Assembly (NCBI GenBank): GCA_043392685.1
Contig: JBHZGM010000005.1
Origin: Metapseudomonas sp043392685
GTDB lineage: Bacteria; Pseudomonadota; Gammaproteobacteria; Pseudomonadales; Pseudomonadaceae
Length of the DNA stretch: 64,000 nt
Direction: 5' to 3' (one strand)
Part shown: positions 8,417 to 17,689 of the stretch, one piece after another
How the letters are laid out: every line of letters starts with the position of its first letter
Position numbering within the stretch: the first letter of the stretch is position 1
Program-made: the position numbers and the translations under genes
The notes under the pieces: generated by a model
What the model was told of the DNA's origin: nothing
Databases searched by the model: none
The model's input: the letters and a program-made list of their open reading frames with translations, nothing else

Positions 8417-9232
8417 TCAGCTCTCGACCGGGGTGTCCGGGTGGTTGCCCCATTCGGACCAGGAGCCGGCGTAGCCTTTGACGCGCGGGTAGCCCAGGGC
8501 CTTGGCCACCAGATAGGTGAAGCCCGAGCGGTGATGGGTCTGACAGTGGGTGATGATTTCCTTGTCCGGGGTGATGCCCAGGGAGCGCAGGATTTCGGCC
8601 ATGTCGCTGCGGATGCGCAGGGCGCGGGCCGGGTCCATGCCGGCGGTCCACTCGAAGTTGACGGCGCCGGGGATGTGCCCGCCCTTGGCGGTCAGGACCT
8701 TGGTGCCGTTGTACTCGCCGGGGCCACGGGCGTCCCAGATGGCCAGGTCGGCGGCGCCGAGGCGGCTCTGGATGTACTCGCGGGTGGCGGTGGGTTCGTC
8801 GTGCAGGGTCAGGGCGACCGGGCCGCCGACCGCTGCCGGAACGGCATCGCTGGTTTCCCGGCCTTCGGCCAGCCAGGCGTGCAGGCCACCGTCCAGATAG
8901 TGGTAGCGCTGGTGGCCGATCACATCCAGCAGCCAGATGAAGCGGCCGGCCCAGCCACCGCCCTCGTCGTCGTACGCCACGTAGGTGGCATCGGCACGAT
9001 GGCCCAGTTCACCGAACAGCGCTTCGAGGTCGGCCTTGGCGGGCAGCAGGCCCGGTGCCGGCGGCTGGCCGAGCTGGGTGCGCTTCGGATCGACGAAACG
9101 GGCGCCCGGGATGTGGCCAGCGGCGTAACGGGCGGCGCTGGTGAGGTCGACCAGGATCAGTTCGTCGGCGCCAAGCAGGGGCGCCAGCTCGGCCGGTTCG
9201 ATCACCAGCGGCAGGTTGGAGAAGGCAGACAT
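8417..9232 (-). CDS. rhdA: Thiosulfate sulfurtransferase (rhodanese) RhdA
   Basis: Transfers sulfane sulfur from thiosulfate to cyanide or other thiophilic acceptors through a cysteine persulfide. The 271-residue protein has two tandem rhodanese domains; only the second is catalytic. The active loop CQTHHRS puts the catalytic cysteine at residue 230, the same loop and position known for Azotobacter vinelandii RhdA. The first domain ends with a WLLDVIGHQRYHYLDGG segment normal for the family. It has no signal peptide, so it is cytosolic. It lies upstream of psd on the same strand. Confidence 0.95.
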   Translation of the reverse strand: MSAFSNLPLVIEPAELAPLLGADELILVDLTSAARYAAGHIPGARFVDPKRTQLGQPPAPGLLPAKADLEALFGELGHRADATYVAYDDEGGGWAGRFIWLLDVIGHQRYHYLDGGLHAWLAEGRETSDAVPAAVGGPVALTLHDEPTATREYIQSRLGAADLAIWDARGPGEYNGTKVLTAKGGHIPGAVNFEWTAGMDPARALRIRSDMAEILRSLGITPDKEIITHCQTHHRSGFTYLVAKALGYPRVKGYAGSWSEWGNHPDTPVES

Positions 9233-9277
9233 GGAAGCCTCCGGTAATGGGCAAATTGGCAGATTGTATAGGAAAGC

Positions 9278-10801
9278 CTAGCGGCCGCGTCTGGCGAAGC
9301 TGGCGAGTGCCCGCTCGATGCACTGGGCCGTCTTGGCGAATGCGCGCAGGCTGATCTCGGCGAAGGGCGCGCCGTCCTGGTCGGCCACCACCAGCATGGC
9401 CACCCGGCCGTTCACGGCGATCGAGCGCAGCAGCAGGTGATGCCCCGGGAACAGGCTCTTCAACTGGCCGGGCAGCAGCGCGGAGAATTGCGCCATGTTG
9501 TCCGGCCCCAGGCGTAGCTGGCCCGGCTGGCTGAGCAGGCGTCGCAGCACCTGGCTCTGGTTCGGCTCCAGTTGCAGGCCACTGGCTTCCCTGGGCAGTC
9601 CCGCCTGCTGCTGGGCGAGCAGGCGGTTGTGGGTGCGGTCGGCCAGCAGCACCAGGACCCGGCGCATGCCGCAGCTTTCCAGGGCGTCGCGGGCGCAGGC
9701 GGAGAGCTGCACCACGTTGGCGAAGGGGCTGGGCTCGCGGATCAGCTCGCCGCAGTGGCGACGCCAGTCCGCGAGGGCGTCGGCGGAAGGGGCCGGTGCT
9801 GCAACCGGTTCGCGGCGCAGGCGGTGCTGGTTCCACGGCCAGAGCAGGGCCTGGGCGGGATGCCAGAGGTCACCGCGGGCATGCAGGCGCCCGCTTTGTG
9901 CAGCGTGCTGGTGAACCTGCTGCTGCAGTTCGTCCAGCGGCACTTTCATGAACAGCCCGGTGAGGCGCTGCCAGCGCAGGCTGTGTCCGTCGCCCCAGCC
10001 GGCATGGGCGGAAACCGCCAGGCCGTTCGCCAGCAGGACGGTGTTGCCGGGCTGGGTCAGCCAGCGACTGAGGGCGGGGTCGGCATCCAGCTGCTGCGTT
10101 TGTTGCAGCGGGTGCCCGTAGTCGCGGGCAATGTGCAGGGCCTTGACCAGCATGCGGCGGTCGTCGTTCAGCAGGCGATAGCCCTGGATGATCCAGTCGG
10201 GCAGCTTCCAGTGCTCGGCAAGGGCCTGGCAGAGGCGCAGCAGCGGGACGCCGAGTAGTTCGCGTTCGACCCTGGCGGCCGGTTCGCCCTCGCCCAGCAC
10301 GCGCTTTTCCCAGGTGTCAAACAGCTCCGGGTGGCTGGCCAGCAGCGGCCAGAGGGGCGAGAGGAACAGCAGGCTGCACCAGTGGATTTCCTGCCAGAGG
10401 CGGGCCAGCCGGGCGGCGAACAGGCCGTTGGCCTGCTGGGCGGCGTGCTGGCTGATCAGTTGCAGTTGGCGAAGGGCGTGGGGAATGTCGTCCTCTGGGA
10501 CGGCGGGCAGACGATTGAGCAGGACTTCCGCGCGCTTCAGGCCCAGGCGGCTGAGGGCGACTTCCAGGCTTTCCGCCGGGCTGCTCAGCATGTTGCCGGC
10601 GGCATTGGCTTCGCGCAGCAGGCTCAGGGCGAGGGCGGGACTGTCCTGGGTCAGCTCGGCGATATCGCGCAGGGAGCGGCGGCTGTCGCCCAGGGCGCGG
10701 CGGACTTTCTCGTGGGCGGCGGTGGGGACAGGCAGGCGCACTCCATCGAGGTGTTTGATCCAGCTGTCGAGACTGCGTGGCGCGGGCTTTACGGTTGACA
10801 T
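9278..10801 (-). CDS. HDOD domain protein
   Basis: A 507-residue cytosolic protein. The N-terminal half (about residues 20-230) has the HDOD pattern: DSPALALSLLREANAA, then a helical region with EVALSRLGLKRAEVLLNRL and WCSLLFLSPL, lacking the metal-binding HD pair. The C-terminal part (about 370-500) resembles a GAF-like sensor fold. HDOD proteins usually act in signalling and motility regulation; the exact partner is unknown. I chose the ATG at 10801 (MSTVKPAPRS); the frame extends 17 codons upstream without family-like sequence. It is transcribed away from motA, sharing a short intergenic region with it. Confidence 0.8.
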   Translation of the reverse strand: MSTVKPAPRSLDSWIKHLDGVRLPVPTAAHEKVRRALGDSRRSLRDIAELTQDSPALALSLLREANAAGNMLSSPAESLEVALSRLGLKRAEVLLNRLPAVPEDDIPHALRQLQLISQHAAQQANGLFAARLARLWQEIHWCSLLFLSPLWPLLASHPELFDTWEKRVLGEGEPAARVERELLGVPLLRLCQALAEHWKLPDWIIQGYRLLNDDRRMLVKALHIARDYGHPLQQTQQLDADPALSRWLTQPGNTVLLANGLAVSAHAGWGDGHSLRWQRLTGLFMKVPLDELQQQVHQHAAQSGRLHARGDLWHPAQALLWPWNQHRLRREPVAAPAPSADALADWRRHCGELIREPSPFANVVQLSACARDALESCGMRRVLVLLADRTHNRLLAQQQAGLPREASGLQLEPNQSQVLRRLLSQPGQLRLGPDNMAQFSALLPGQLKSLFPGHHLLLRSIAVNGRVAMLVVADQDGAPFAEISLRAFAKTAQCIERALASFARRGR

Positions 10802-10837
10802 AGAGGGCCGCCAATCTGGCTTTTCGCCTGAACAGGC

Positions 10838-10843
10838 TATAGT
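10838..10843 (+). promoter_or_regulatory. Possible -10 element of motAB
   Basis: TATAGT at 10838-10843 lies 76 bases before motA. CTGGCT 16 bases upstream is a poor -35. No clear FliA-type (GCCGATAA) element was found. Confidence 0.35.
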
Positions 10844-10918
10844 CTGGCGCATATCTTCCGATAATTAGAAGGGGCTCTTTTCATAACCCTTTCTACTGAC
10901 TCTTCAAGCTTCCTCCCT

Positions 10919-11770
10919 ATGGCAAAAATCCTCGGCATCATCGTCGTATTCGCCAGCGTGCTCGGCGGATACATCCTGTCCCACGGCAAGCTTGCCGCGC
11001 TGATCCAGCCCTTCGAAGTGATGATCATCGGTGGCGCGGCGCTGGGCGCCTTCCTCCAGGCCAACCCCGGCAACATGACGATGATCGTGTTCAAGAAGTC
11101 GCTGAAGATGTTCGGCACGCGCTTCAACCAGGCTTTCTACCTGGACGTTCTGCGCCTGCTCTACGAAATCCTCAACAAGAGCCGCCGCGAGGGGATGATG
11201 GCCATCGAGGCCGATATCGAGGACGCCCCCGCCAGCCCCATCTTCAGCAAGTATCCGGGCCTCCTCAAGGATGAGCGGATGACGGCCTACATTTGCGATT
11301 ACCTGCGCATCATGTCCTCCGGCAACATGGCGCCCCACGAGCTCGAAGGCCTGTTCGACATGGAACTGGCCAGCCTGAAGGAAGAGCTGGAACATCCTTC
11401 CCACGCGGTCAACCGTATCGCCGACGGCCTGCCGGGCTTCGGTATCGTCGCGGCGGTGCTCGGCATCGTGGTGACCATGGCCATGCTGGGCGAAACCGAG
11501 CAGGCCGCCCTTGGTCAGCACGTGGGGGCGGCGCTGGTGGGTACCTTCCTCGGTATCCTCGCGGCCTACGGTTTCTTCGGCCCGCTGTCGGTGTCGCTGG
11601 CACACGACGCCCGTGAAGAGCTGAACGTGTTCGAGGCGATCAAGGCCTGTCTGGTGGCCTCGGCTTCCGGCATGCCGCCTTCGCTGGCGGTGGAATTCGG
11701 CCGCAAGACGCTGTTCCCGGCCCATCGCCCGAGCTTCAGCGAGCTGGAGCAGGCCGTACGCGGCAGCTGA
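10919..11770 (+). CDS. motA: Flagellar motor stator protein MotA
   Basis: Forms the membrane part of the proton-driven flagellar stator with MotB. The 283-residue protein begins with a membrane segment (KILGIIVVFASVLGGYILS) and MotA-type IGGAALGAFLQANPG. It carries a large cytoplasmic loop with charged residues, and two more membrane segments around residues 175-235 (GFGIVAAVLGIVVTMAMLG; VGTFLGILAAYGFFGPLS). The proline-containing segments of the stator channel are conserved. Start ATG at 10919. motB follows 10 bases after the stop. The order and sequence fit the MotAB rather than the MotCD stator of pseudomonads by synteny. Confidence 0.95.
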   Translation: MAKILGIIVVFASVLGGYILSHGKLAALIQPFEVMIIGGAALGAFLQANPGNMTMIVFKKSLKMFGTRFNQAFYLDVLRLLYEILNKSRREGMMAIEADIEDAPASPIFSKYPGLLKDERMTAYICDYLRIMSSGNMAPHELEGLFDMELASLKEELEHPSHAVNRIADGLPGFGIVAAVLGIVVTMAMLGETEQAALGQHVGAALVGTFLGILAAYGFFGPLSVSLAHDAREELNVFEAIKACLVASASGMPPSLAVEFGRKTLFPAHRPSFSELEQAVRGS

Positions 11771-11780
11771 AGGCTGAGTC

Positions 11781-12818
11781 ATGGAGAACAACCAGCCGAT
11801 CATCGTCAAGCGCGTCAAACGCTACGCCGCCGGTCACCACGGCGGTGCGTGGAAGATCGCCTTCGCCGACTTTGCCACGGCGATGATGGCCTTCTTCCTG
11901 GTGCTCTGGTTGCTGTCGTCTGCCACGCCGGAGCAGAAGAAAGCCATTTCCGGCTACTTCAAGGACCCCATCGGTTTCACCGAAAGCGCCAGCCCGTACG
12001 TCATCGACCTGGGGGGCACGCCCACGCCCGCGCCTGACCGCACCTTGAACCCCGAGCTGAAGGACGCACCGGATTCCCAGGAGTCGGTGGTCGATTCCCT
12101 GGACAAGACCCAGGTGGACGCCGGCCAGGTGGAAACCCTGGCCGAGCAGATCGAGCGCGAACGCCTGGAACTGTTGCTGCAGGAGCTGCAGAACAAGGTC
12201 GAAGAGAACCCCGAACTGCGCAAGTTCAAGGATCAGATCCTCTTCGAGATCACCCAGGACGGCCTGCGCATCCAGATTATGGATGCCGCCAACCGGCCCA
12301 TGTTCGACCTCGGCAGCGCACGCCTGCAGCCTTACTTCGAGGACATCCTGCTGAACCTCGCCGAAACCATCAAAACCGTGCCGAACAAGATCAGCATCAG
12401 CGGCCACACCGATGCCAAGCCCTATGCCGGCACTGGCGATTTCGGCAACTGGGAGTTGTCCTCCGGTCGCGCCAACGCCGCGCGGCGCACCCTGATCGTC
12501 GGCGGCTACCCGGAAGACCAGGTGGCGCGGGTGGTGGGTTACGCCTCGTCGGCACTGTTCGACCGCAAGGACCCGTTCAACCCGGTCAATCGCCGCATCG
12601 ACATCGTCGTCCTCACCAAGAAGGCCCAGCGAGCCATCGAGGGAGAACAGGCTGATGGCGCCGAGCCCGAGGAAGCGCCGCAACCTCCGCCGCCCGCCAC
12701 CGAGGCTGTGCCCTCGACGGGCGATCCGGCCGCGCCCGTGCAGCCGCGTGAGTTGCGGGAGAAGCTGAATATCTTCGAAGACGGCGTGCTGAAACTGGAC
12801 CAGTCCAAGGGGCAGTGA
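11781..12818 (+). CDS. motB: Flagellar motor stator protein MotB
   Basis: Partner of MotA; anchors the stator to peptidoglycan and carries the proton-binding aspartate. The 345-residue protein has a short cytoplasmic N-terminus and one membrane segment (about 29-46) beginning FADFATAMMAFFLVLWLL, with the essential Asp at residue 30. A plug/linker region rich in D and E follows, then an OmpA-like peptidoglycan-binding domain (about 155-285; SISGHTDAKP and LSSGRANAARR). The last 60 residues are proline- and glutamate-rich. Start ATG at 11781 behind the motA stop; a terminator follows at 12833. Confidence 0.95.
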   Translation: MENNQPIIVKRVKRYAAGHHGGAWKIAFADFATAMMAFFLVLWLLSSATPEQKKAISGYFKDPIGFTESASPYVIDLGGTPTPAPDRTLNPELKDAPDSQESVVDSLDKTQVDAGQVETLAEQIERERLELLLQELQNKVEENPELRKFKDQILFEITQDGLRIQIMDAANRPMFDLGSARLQPYFEDILLNLAETIKTVPNKISISGHTDAKPYAGTGDFGNWELSSGRANAARRTLIVGGYPEDQVARVVGYASSALFDRKDPFNPVNRRIDIVVLTKKAQRAIEGEQADGAEPEEAPQPPPPATEAVPSTGDPAAPVQPRELREKLNIFEDGVLKLDQSKGQ

Positions 12819-12832
12819 TTGCCGCCCTCATG

Positions 12833-12860
12833 AAAAGGCCACGCATTGCGTGGCCTTTTT
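12833..12860. terminator. Rho-independent terminator after motB
   Basis: AAAAGGCCACGC (12833-12844), ATT loop, GCGTGGCCTTTT (12848-12859) followed by further T. It separates motAB from the convergent rsgA gene and can work in both directions. Confidence 0.9.
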
Positions 12861-12881
12861 CGTTTTCGCGCCGAGCCAGCC

Positions 12882-13913
12882 TTAGTACTCGTCTTCGGGC
12901 AGGCTGGCGAGGATGTGCCGGTAGCTCGCCATCCGTTGCGGATGCACCCGGCCATCCTCCAGCGCCTTGAGCAGGGCGCAGCCCGGTTCGCGGTCGTGCT
13001 TGCAATCGCGGAAGCGGCAGGTCCCCAAGAGTTCGCCGAATTCGATGAAACCGGCCTCGACATCCTCGCGGCTGACATGGCCCAGGCCGAATTCGCGGAT
13101 GCCGGGGGAGTCGATCAGCTCGCCGCCGCCCGGGAAGTGGAACAGGCGCGCGGTGGTGGTGGTGTGGGTGCCCTTGCCGGTGTGTTCGGAGAGGGCGCCG
13201 ACGCGGGTGTCCACCCCCGGCAGCAGGCTGTTCACCAGCGACGATTTGCCCACCCCGGACTGGCCGACGAAGACGCTGATATGGCCGTCGAGCCTGGCCA
13301 TCAGGTCCTCCATGCCGCCGCCCTGGCGTGCCGAGACTTCCAGCAGCGGGTAGCCCAGCTGCCGGTAGACCCCGAGCAGTTCGTCGAGCATGGCGCTGTT
13401 CTCGTCGTCCACCAGGTCGGCCTTGTTCAGCAGCAGCAACGGGCGGATGCCCGCGTGCTCGGCCGCCACCAGGTAGCGGTCGATCAGGTTGGCGTGGGGA
13501 TGGGGCAGGGGAGCGAAGACGATGACGATCTGGTCGACGTTGGCTGCCACCGGCTTGAGTACGCCGCGCATGTCCGGGCGGCACAGCTCCGAGCTGCGCG
13601 GCAACTGGGCGACGATCACCCCGCTGCCCTGGGCGCCGGCGCGCCAGACCACGCGGTCGCCGGTAACCAGCGTCGGCAGGTTGGCGCGCAGGTGGCAGCG
13701 CATGATCTGGCCGGCCAGCTCGCCTTCCAGGGCCTCGACTTCCACCTGTACGCCGAAGTGGGCGATCACCAGGCCGGTCTGCTCCGGGCCGAGATCGCCG
13801 CCCTCGAGCTCTTCGAGCACGCGCGTTTCCCGCTTGGCTGCGCGGGCGGCGCGCTCTTCCTGAATCTTCTCGATGCGCCAGCTCTGCCGGCGGGTCAGTT
13901 GGCGTTTGGCCAT
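12882..13913 (-). CDS. rsgA: Ribosome small-subunit GTPase RsgA
   Basis: Circularly permuted GTPase that helps late maturation of the 30S subunit. The 343-residue protein has an N-terminal OB fold, then G motifs in permuted order: NKAD (G4), GQSGVGKSSLVN (G1), DSPGIREFG (G3). A C-terminal zinc-binding segment, CRFRDCKHDREPGC, is also present. The basic N-terminus (AKRQLTRRQSWRIEKIQEER) is normal for the gammaproteobacterial proteins. Start ATG at 13913. It is divergent from orn, with a 95-base shared upstream region. Confidence 0.96.
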   Translation of the reverse strand: MAKRQLTRRQSWRIEKIQEERAARAAKRETRVLEELEGGDLGPEQTGLVIAHFGVQVEVEALEGELAGQIMRCHLRANLPTLVTGDRVVWRAGAQGSGVIVAQLPRSSELCRPDMRGVLKPVAANVDQIVIVFAPLPHPHANLIDRYLVAAEHAGIRPLLLLNKADLVDDENSAMLDELLGVYRQLGYPLLEVSARQGGGMEDLMARLDGHISVFVGQSGVGKSSLVNSLLPGVDTRVGALSEHTGKGTHTTTTARLFHFPGGGELIDSPGIREFGLGHVSREDVEAGFIEFGELLGTCRFRDCKHDREPGCALLKALEDGRVHPQRMASYRHILASLPEDEY

Positions 13914-14008
13914 GGTGGGTCCACTTGGAAAAAACCGCGCGAGTTTAGCACGCAGCCCGCAGCGGCAGCCTCTAAGCTAGAATGCGCGCTTCGCCGTGGA
14001 GACCGAAT

Positions 14009-14551
14009 ATGCAGAATGCCCTGAACCTGATCTGGATCGATCTGGAAATGACCGGCCTGAACCCGGATACGGACGTGATCATCGAGATGGCCACCATCGT
14101 TACCGACAGCGAGCTGAACGTGCTGGCGGAGGGGCCGACGATCGCCATCCACCAGAGCGACGAGATTCTCGCCGGCATGGATGAATGGAACACTCGCCAG
14201 CATGGCCAGAGCGGCCTGACCCAGCGTGTGCGCGAAAGCCGGATCAGCATGGCCGAAGCCGAGGCCCAGACCCTGGCCTTCCTCGAACAGTGGGTGCCCA
14301 AGGGCAAATCGCCGATTTGCGGCAACAGCATCTGCCAGGACCGCCGCTTCCTCTACCGCCACATGCCGCAACTGGAAGCCTATTTCCACTACCGCAATCT
14401 CGATGTGTCCACCGTGAAGGAGCTGGCTGCACGCTGGGCGCCGAAAGTGCGGGATGGGGTGAAGAAGAGCAGCAGCCACCTGGCGCTGGATGACATCCGC
14501 GACTCGATCGCGGAGCTGAAGCATTACCGGGAACACTTCTTCAAGATCTGA
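14009..14551 (+). CDS. orn: Oligoribonuclease
   Basis: A 3'-5' exoribonuclease that degrades 2-5 nt RNAs, including pGpG from c-di-GMP breakdown. The 180-residue protein belongs to the DEDDh family: IDLEMTGL gives Asp11 and Glu13, and SSHLALDDIRDSI near the C-terminus supplies the remaining acidic residue and the catalytic-histidine region. The start ATG at 14009 has GGAG with 7-base spacing; an earlier ATG at 13982 lies inside the likely -10 element TAGAAT (13978-13983). Orn is essential or nearly so in pseudomonads. It links functionally to the c-di-GMP proteins in this window. Confidence 0.97.
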   Translation: MQNALNLIWIDLEMTGLNPDTDVIIEMATIVTDSELNVLAEGPTIAIHQSDEILAGMDEWNTRQHGQSGLTQRVRESRISMAEAEAQTLAFLEQWVPKGKSPICGNSICQDRRFLYRHMPQLEAYFHYRNLDVSTVKELAARWAPKVRDGVKKSSSHLALDDIRDSIAELKHYREHFFKI

Positions 14552-14575
14552 GTTTCCGCTCGCGGCGGTCTCGCC

Positions 14576-15646
14576 TCAGGTAGTGCTTGCCCCATGACGG
14601 GCAAGCGCCCACTCCACATGCTCGCGCACCAGTGCCGACGGATGTTCGCGGCGCAGCTGCAGGGCCTCCAGCACCGGAATGCTCGAAGGCGCATTGCCCA
14701 GTCCAACCGCCAGGTTGCGCAGCCAGCGCTCGTAACCCGCGCGGCGCAGGGGCGAACCTTCGGTACGGCTGAGGAATTCCTCTTCGCTCCAGCGGAACAG
14801 CTCCGCCAGCTCGGCGTTGTCCAGGCCGTGGCGCGGCTGGAAGTCGCTTTCGCCTGAAGGGCGGGCGAAGCGATTCCAGGGGCAGACCATCTGACAGTCA
14901 TCGCAGCCGAATACGCGATTGCCGATCAGCGGACGCAGGTCTTCGGGAATGCTGCCCTTGTACTCGATGGTCAGGTAGGAAATGCAGCGCCGCGCGTCCA
15001 GTTGGTAAGGGCCGACGAAAGCGGCAGTCGGGCAGATATCCATGCACGCCGAACAGCGGCCGCAGTGCTCGCTGCCATGGGGCGCGTCCACCGGCAGCGG
15101 AGCATCGACGAACAGTTCGCCGAGGAAGAAATAGCTGCCGGCCTTGCGGTTGAGTACCAGGGTGTTCTTGCCGATCCAGCCGAGGCCCGCCTGCTCGGCG
15201 ATGGCCTTCTCCAGTACCGGCGCACTGTCGACGAAGGCGCGGTAGCTGAACGGGCCTATGGCCTTCTCGATGCGTTCGGCCAGGTGTTGCAGGCGTTTGC
15301 GGATCAGCTTGTGGTAGTCGCGGCCCAGGGCGTAGCGCGAGACATAGGCCTTCTCCGGTTGCCCCAGCACCTTGGCCATGTGCGTATCGCCAGGCAGGTA
15401 GTCCATACGCAGGGAGATCACCCTCAGGGTGCCGGGCACCAGTTCGTCCGGGCGAGAGCGCTTGCTGCCGTGGGCGGCCATGTAGTCCATCTCGCCCTGG
15501 TGGCCGGCTTCCAGCCAGCGTTGCAGGTGGCTTTCGTGTTCGCCGAGTTCCACGCCGGTGATGCCCACCTGCTGGAAGCCCAGTTCGCGGCCCCATTCCT
15601 TGATGGATTGAGCGAGTGCGGCGAGATCTTGCGTGGAAAGGGTCAT
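14576..15646 (-). CDS. queG: Epoxyqueuosine reductase QueG
   Basis: Cobalamin-dependent iron-sulfur enzyme that reduces epoxyqueuosine to queuosine in tRNA. The 356-residue protein has the catalytic Asp in FVDSAP (residue 140) and two 4Fe-4S sets: CGRCSACMDICP (Cys195, 198, 201, 205) plus Cys221, and CDDCQMVCP (Cys248, 251, 255). The C-terminal HEAT-like repeats bind tRNA. Start ATG at 15646. It is convergent with orn and divergent from nnr. Confidence 0.95.
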   Translation of the reverse strand: MTLSTQDLAALAQSIKEWGRELGFQQVGITGVELGEHESHLQRWLEAGHQGEMDYMAAHGSKRSRPDELVPGTLRVISLRMDYLPGDTHMAKVLGQPEKAYVSRYALGRDYHKLIRKRLQHLAERIEKAIGPFSYRAFVDSAPVLEKAIAEQAGLGWIGKNTLVLNRKAGSYFFLGELFVDAPLPVDAPHGSEHCGRCSACMDICPTAAFVGPYQLDARRCISYLTIEYKGSIPEDLRPLIGNRVFGCDDCQMVCPWNRFARPSGESDFQPRHGLDNAELAELFRWSEEEFLSRTEGSPLRRAGYERWLRNLAVGLGNAPSSIPVLEALQLRREHPSALVREHVEWALARHGASTT

Positions 15647-15714
15647 GCTGGGGCGGGAAACCGGTGTCGAGGTGGATATAATTCTGCCAGACCTCGCAGC
15701 TGCAACCGAATCCC

Positions 15715-17214
15715 ATGCCTTCTTCCCGCGACGACCTGCCCATTTCGCTCCATTCCGCCGCCCAGGTGCGGGACCTCGATGCGCGCCTCATTGCCGCCGG
15801 CACGCCCGGCTTCGAGCTGATGCAGCGTGCCGCCCACGCGACCTGGCGCGCCCTGCGCCGGCGTTGGCCGGAAGCCGGAAGCCTCAGCGTGCTGGCCGGG
15901 CGGGGCAACAATGCCGGCGATGGCTACCTTGTCGCGGCCCTGGCCCAGCGTGCCGGCTGGCAAGTGAAGGTGCTGGCGGTGGGCGCTGCCGATGCGCTGA
16001 CCAGCGACGCGGCGCTGGCGCGGGATGAAGCCGCTGCCGCGGGTGTGAGTATCCAGCCGTGGAGCGAATGCGCTGCCCTGGAAGGCGTAGTGGTGGATGC
16101 CCTGCTGGGCACCGGGCTGTCCGGCGAGGTGCGCGAGCCCTACGCCCAGGCGATCCGCCTGGTCAACGCCAGTGGACTGCCGGTGCTGGCCGTGGACATC
16201 CCCTCCGGCCTCTGCGCCGACACCGGCCGCGTCCTTGGCGTTGCGGTGCGTGCGAACCTGACGGTGACCTTCATCGGTCTCAAGCTGGGCCTGTTCACCG
16301 CCGATGCACCGAACCAGGTGGGTAAGCTGGTATTCGACGATCTGCAGGCCGATCCCGCCTTGGTCGCGCTGACGCCTCGCGTCGCCGAGCGTATGGCGGC
16401 GTGCAGTCTCGTGCGCCTGGCGCCACGTCCGCGCACTGCACACAAGGGGCAGTTCGGGCACTTGCTGGTGGTGGGCGGCGACCGCGGGTTGGGCGGTGCG
16501 GCGCTGCTCGCGGCGGAGAGTGCGCTGCGAGGCGGGGCCGGGCTGGTGTCGCTGGCGACCCGGCCCGAGCATGTGATGGCCGCGCTGGCGCGGCGCCCGG
16601 AAGTAATGTGCGCCGGCGTGAGCTCGGCCAACCAGCTGCTGGCCCTGGCGGACAGGGCCGATGTACTGGTGGCCGGGCCTGGACTGGGGCAGGACGCCTG
16701 GGGGCGCAGCCTGCTCAGCGTTGTCGCGGGGCTGGAGTCGCTCCAGGTCTGGGATGCCGATGCGCTCAACCTGCTGGCGGGCGGGCACGTCCGCCTGCCT
16801 GCGGGCTGCGTGATCACGCCGCATCCGGGCGAGGCCGCGCGTCTGTTGGGAATTTCCACTGACGAAGTCCAGGCCGACCGACCGCGCGCTGTGCTTGCGC
16901 TGGCGCAAAAGTTCGATGCCGTAGTCCTGCTCAAGGGCGCCGGCAGCCTGGTGGCGACCCCCGATGGGCGACTTGCACTCTGTGATCGCGGCCATCCGGC
17001 GATGGCCGGGGCCGGGTTAGGCGATGTACTCGCCGGCCTGATCGGCGCCCTGCTTGCCCAGGGGATGGACGCCTACGCGGCCACCTGCCTGGCCGTATGG
17101 CTGCACGCCTGCGCGGGCGAGAGTCTGGCCCGGGGCGGCCGGGGGCTGGCGGCCAGTGACCTGATTCCGACCATTCGTCAGTTGCTCGAGGAGTTTGCAC
17201 CGTGCCTGAAGTGA
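15715..17214 (+). CDS. nnr: Bifunctional NAD(P)H-hydrate epimerase and ADP-dependent dehydratase
   Basis: Repairs damaged NADHX and NADPHX. The 499-residue protein fuses an N-terminal YjeF_N epimerase domain (about 1-210; LAGRGNNAGDGY) to a C-terminal ribokinase-like dehydratase (about 220-495). In the latter, HPGEAARLLG and MAGAGLGDVLAGLIGALLAQG mark the nucleotide and catalytic loops. The start ATG at 15715 fits relatives. Its end overlaps the tsaE start by 13 bases, so the two genes are translationally coupled, an arrangement common in gammaproteobacteria. Confidence 0.95.
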   Translation: MPSSRDDLPISLHSAAQVRDLDARLIAAGTPGFELMQRAAHATWRALRRRWPEAGSLSVLAGRGNNAGDGYLVAALAQRAGWQVKVLAVGAADALTSDAALARDEAAAAGVSIQPWSECAALEGVVVDALLGTGLSGEVREPYAQAIRLVNASGLPVLAVDIPSGLCADTGRVLGVAVRANLTVTFIGLKLGLFTADAPNQVGKLVFDDLQADPALVALTPRVAERMAACSLVRLAPRPRTAHKGQFGHLLVVGGDRGLGGAALLAAESALRGGAGLVSLATRPEHVMAALARRPEVMCAGVSSANQLLALADRADVLVAGPGLGQDAWGRSLLSVVAGLESLQVWDADALNLLAGGHVRLPAGCVITPHPGEAARLLGISTDEVQADRPRAVLALAQKFDAVVLLKGAGSLVATPDGRLALCDRGHPAMAGAGLGDVLAGLIGALLAQGMDAYAATCLAVWLHACAGESLARGGRGLAASDLIPTIRQLLEEFAPCLK

Positions 17215-17669
17215 TCCTGCATGCCGAAGGCGAGGAGGCCATGCTGGCCCTCGGTGCCCGATTGGCGAACCTGACCCAGGGGCGCGGAATCCTCTACCTG
17301 CATGGGGACCTGGGAGCGGGAAAAACCACGCTATCTCGCGGCATCCTGCGGGGGCTGGGGCATGCCGGTGCGGTGAAGAGCCCCACCTTCACCCTGGTCG
17401 AGCCTTATGAGATCGGCGACAAGCGTGCCTTCCATTTCGATCTATACCGCCTGGCCGACCCGGAGGAACTGGAATTTCTGGGGATCCGCGACTACTTCGA
17501 AGGCGACGCATTGTGCCTGATCGAGTGGCCTCAGCGCGGCGCCGGCATTTTGCCAAAGGCTGACCTGGACATTAACATTACGCCGCAAGCGGGCGGCCGT
17601 TCGCTGCGTTTGTCGCCACACACCGAGCGCGGCGAAGCATGGTGTGCCGCCCTGGCCATGGGAGCGTGA
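17202..17669 (+). CDS. tsaE: tRNA t6A biosynthesis ATPase TsaE
   Basis: ATPase of the TsaBDE complex that makes N6-threonylcarbamoyladenosine on ANN-decoding tRNAs. The 155-residue protein has a P-loop GDLGAGKTTLSRG (about 34-46), the KSPTFTLVEPY segment and the HFDLYRL motif. Normal length. The start (GTGCCTGAAG) at 17202 overlaps the end of nnr. It is followed within 8-20 bases by the amidase gene. Confidence 0.95.
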   Translation: MPEVILHAEGEEAMLALGARLANLTQGRGILYLHGDLGAGKTTLSRGILRGLGHAGAVKSPTFTLVEPYEIGDKRAFHFDLYRLADPEELEFLGIRDYFEGDALCLIEWPQRGAGILPKADLDINITPQAGGRSLRLSPHTERGEAWCAALAMGA

Positions 17670-17689
17670 AAACAAATATGGGGTGGGGT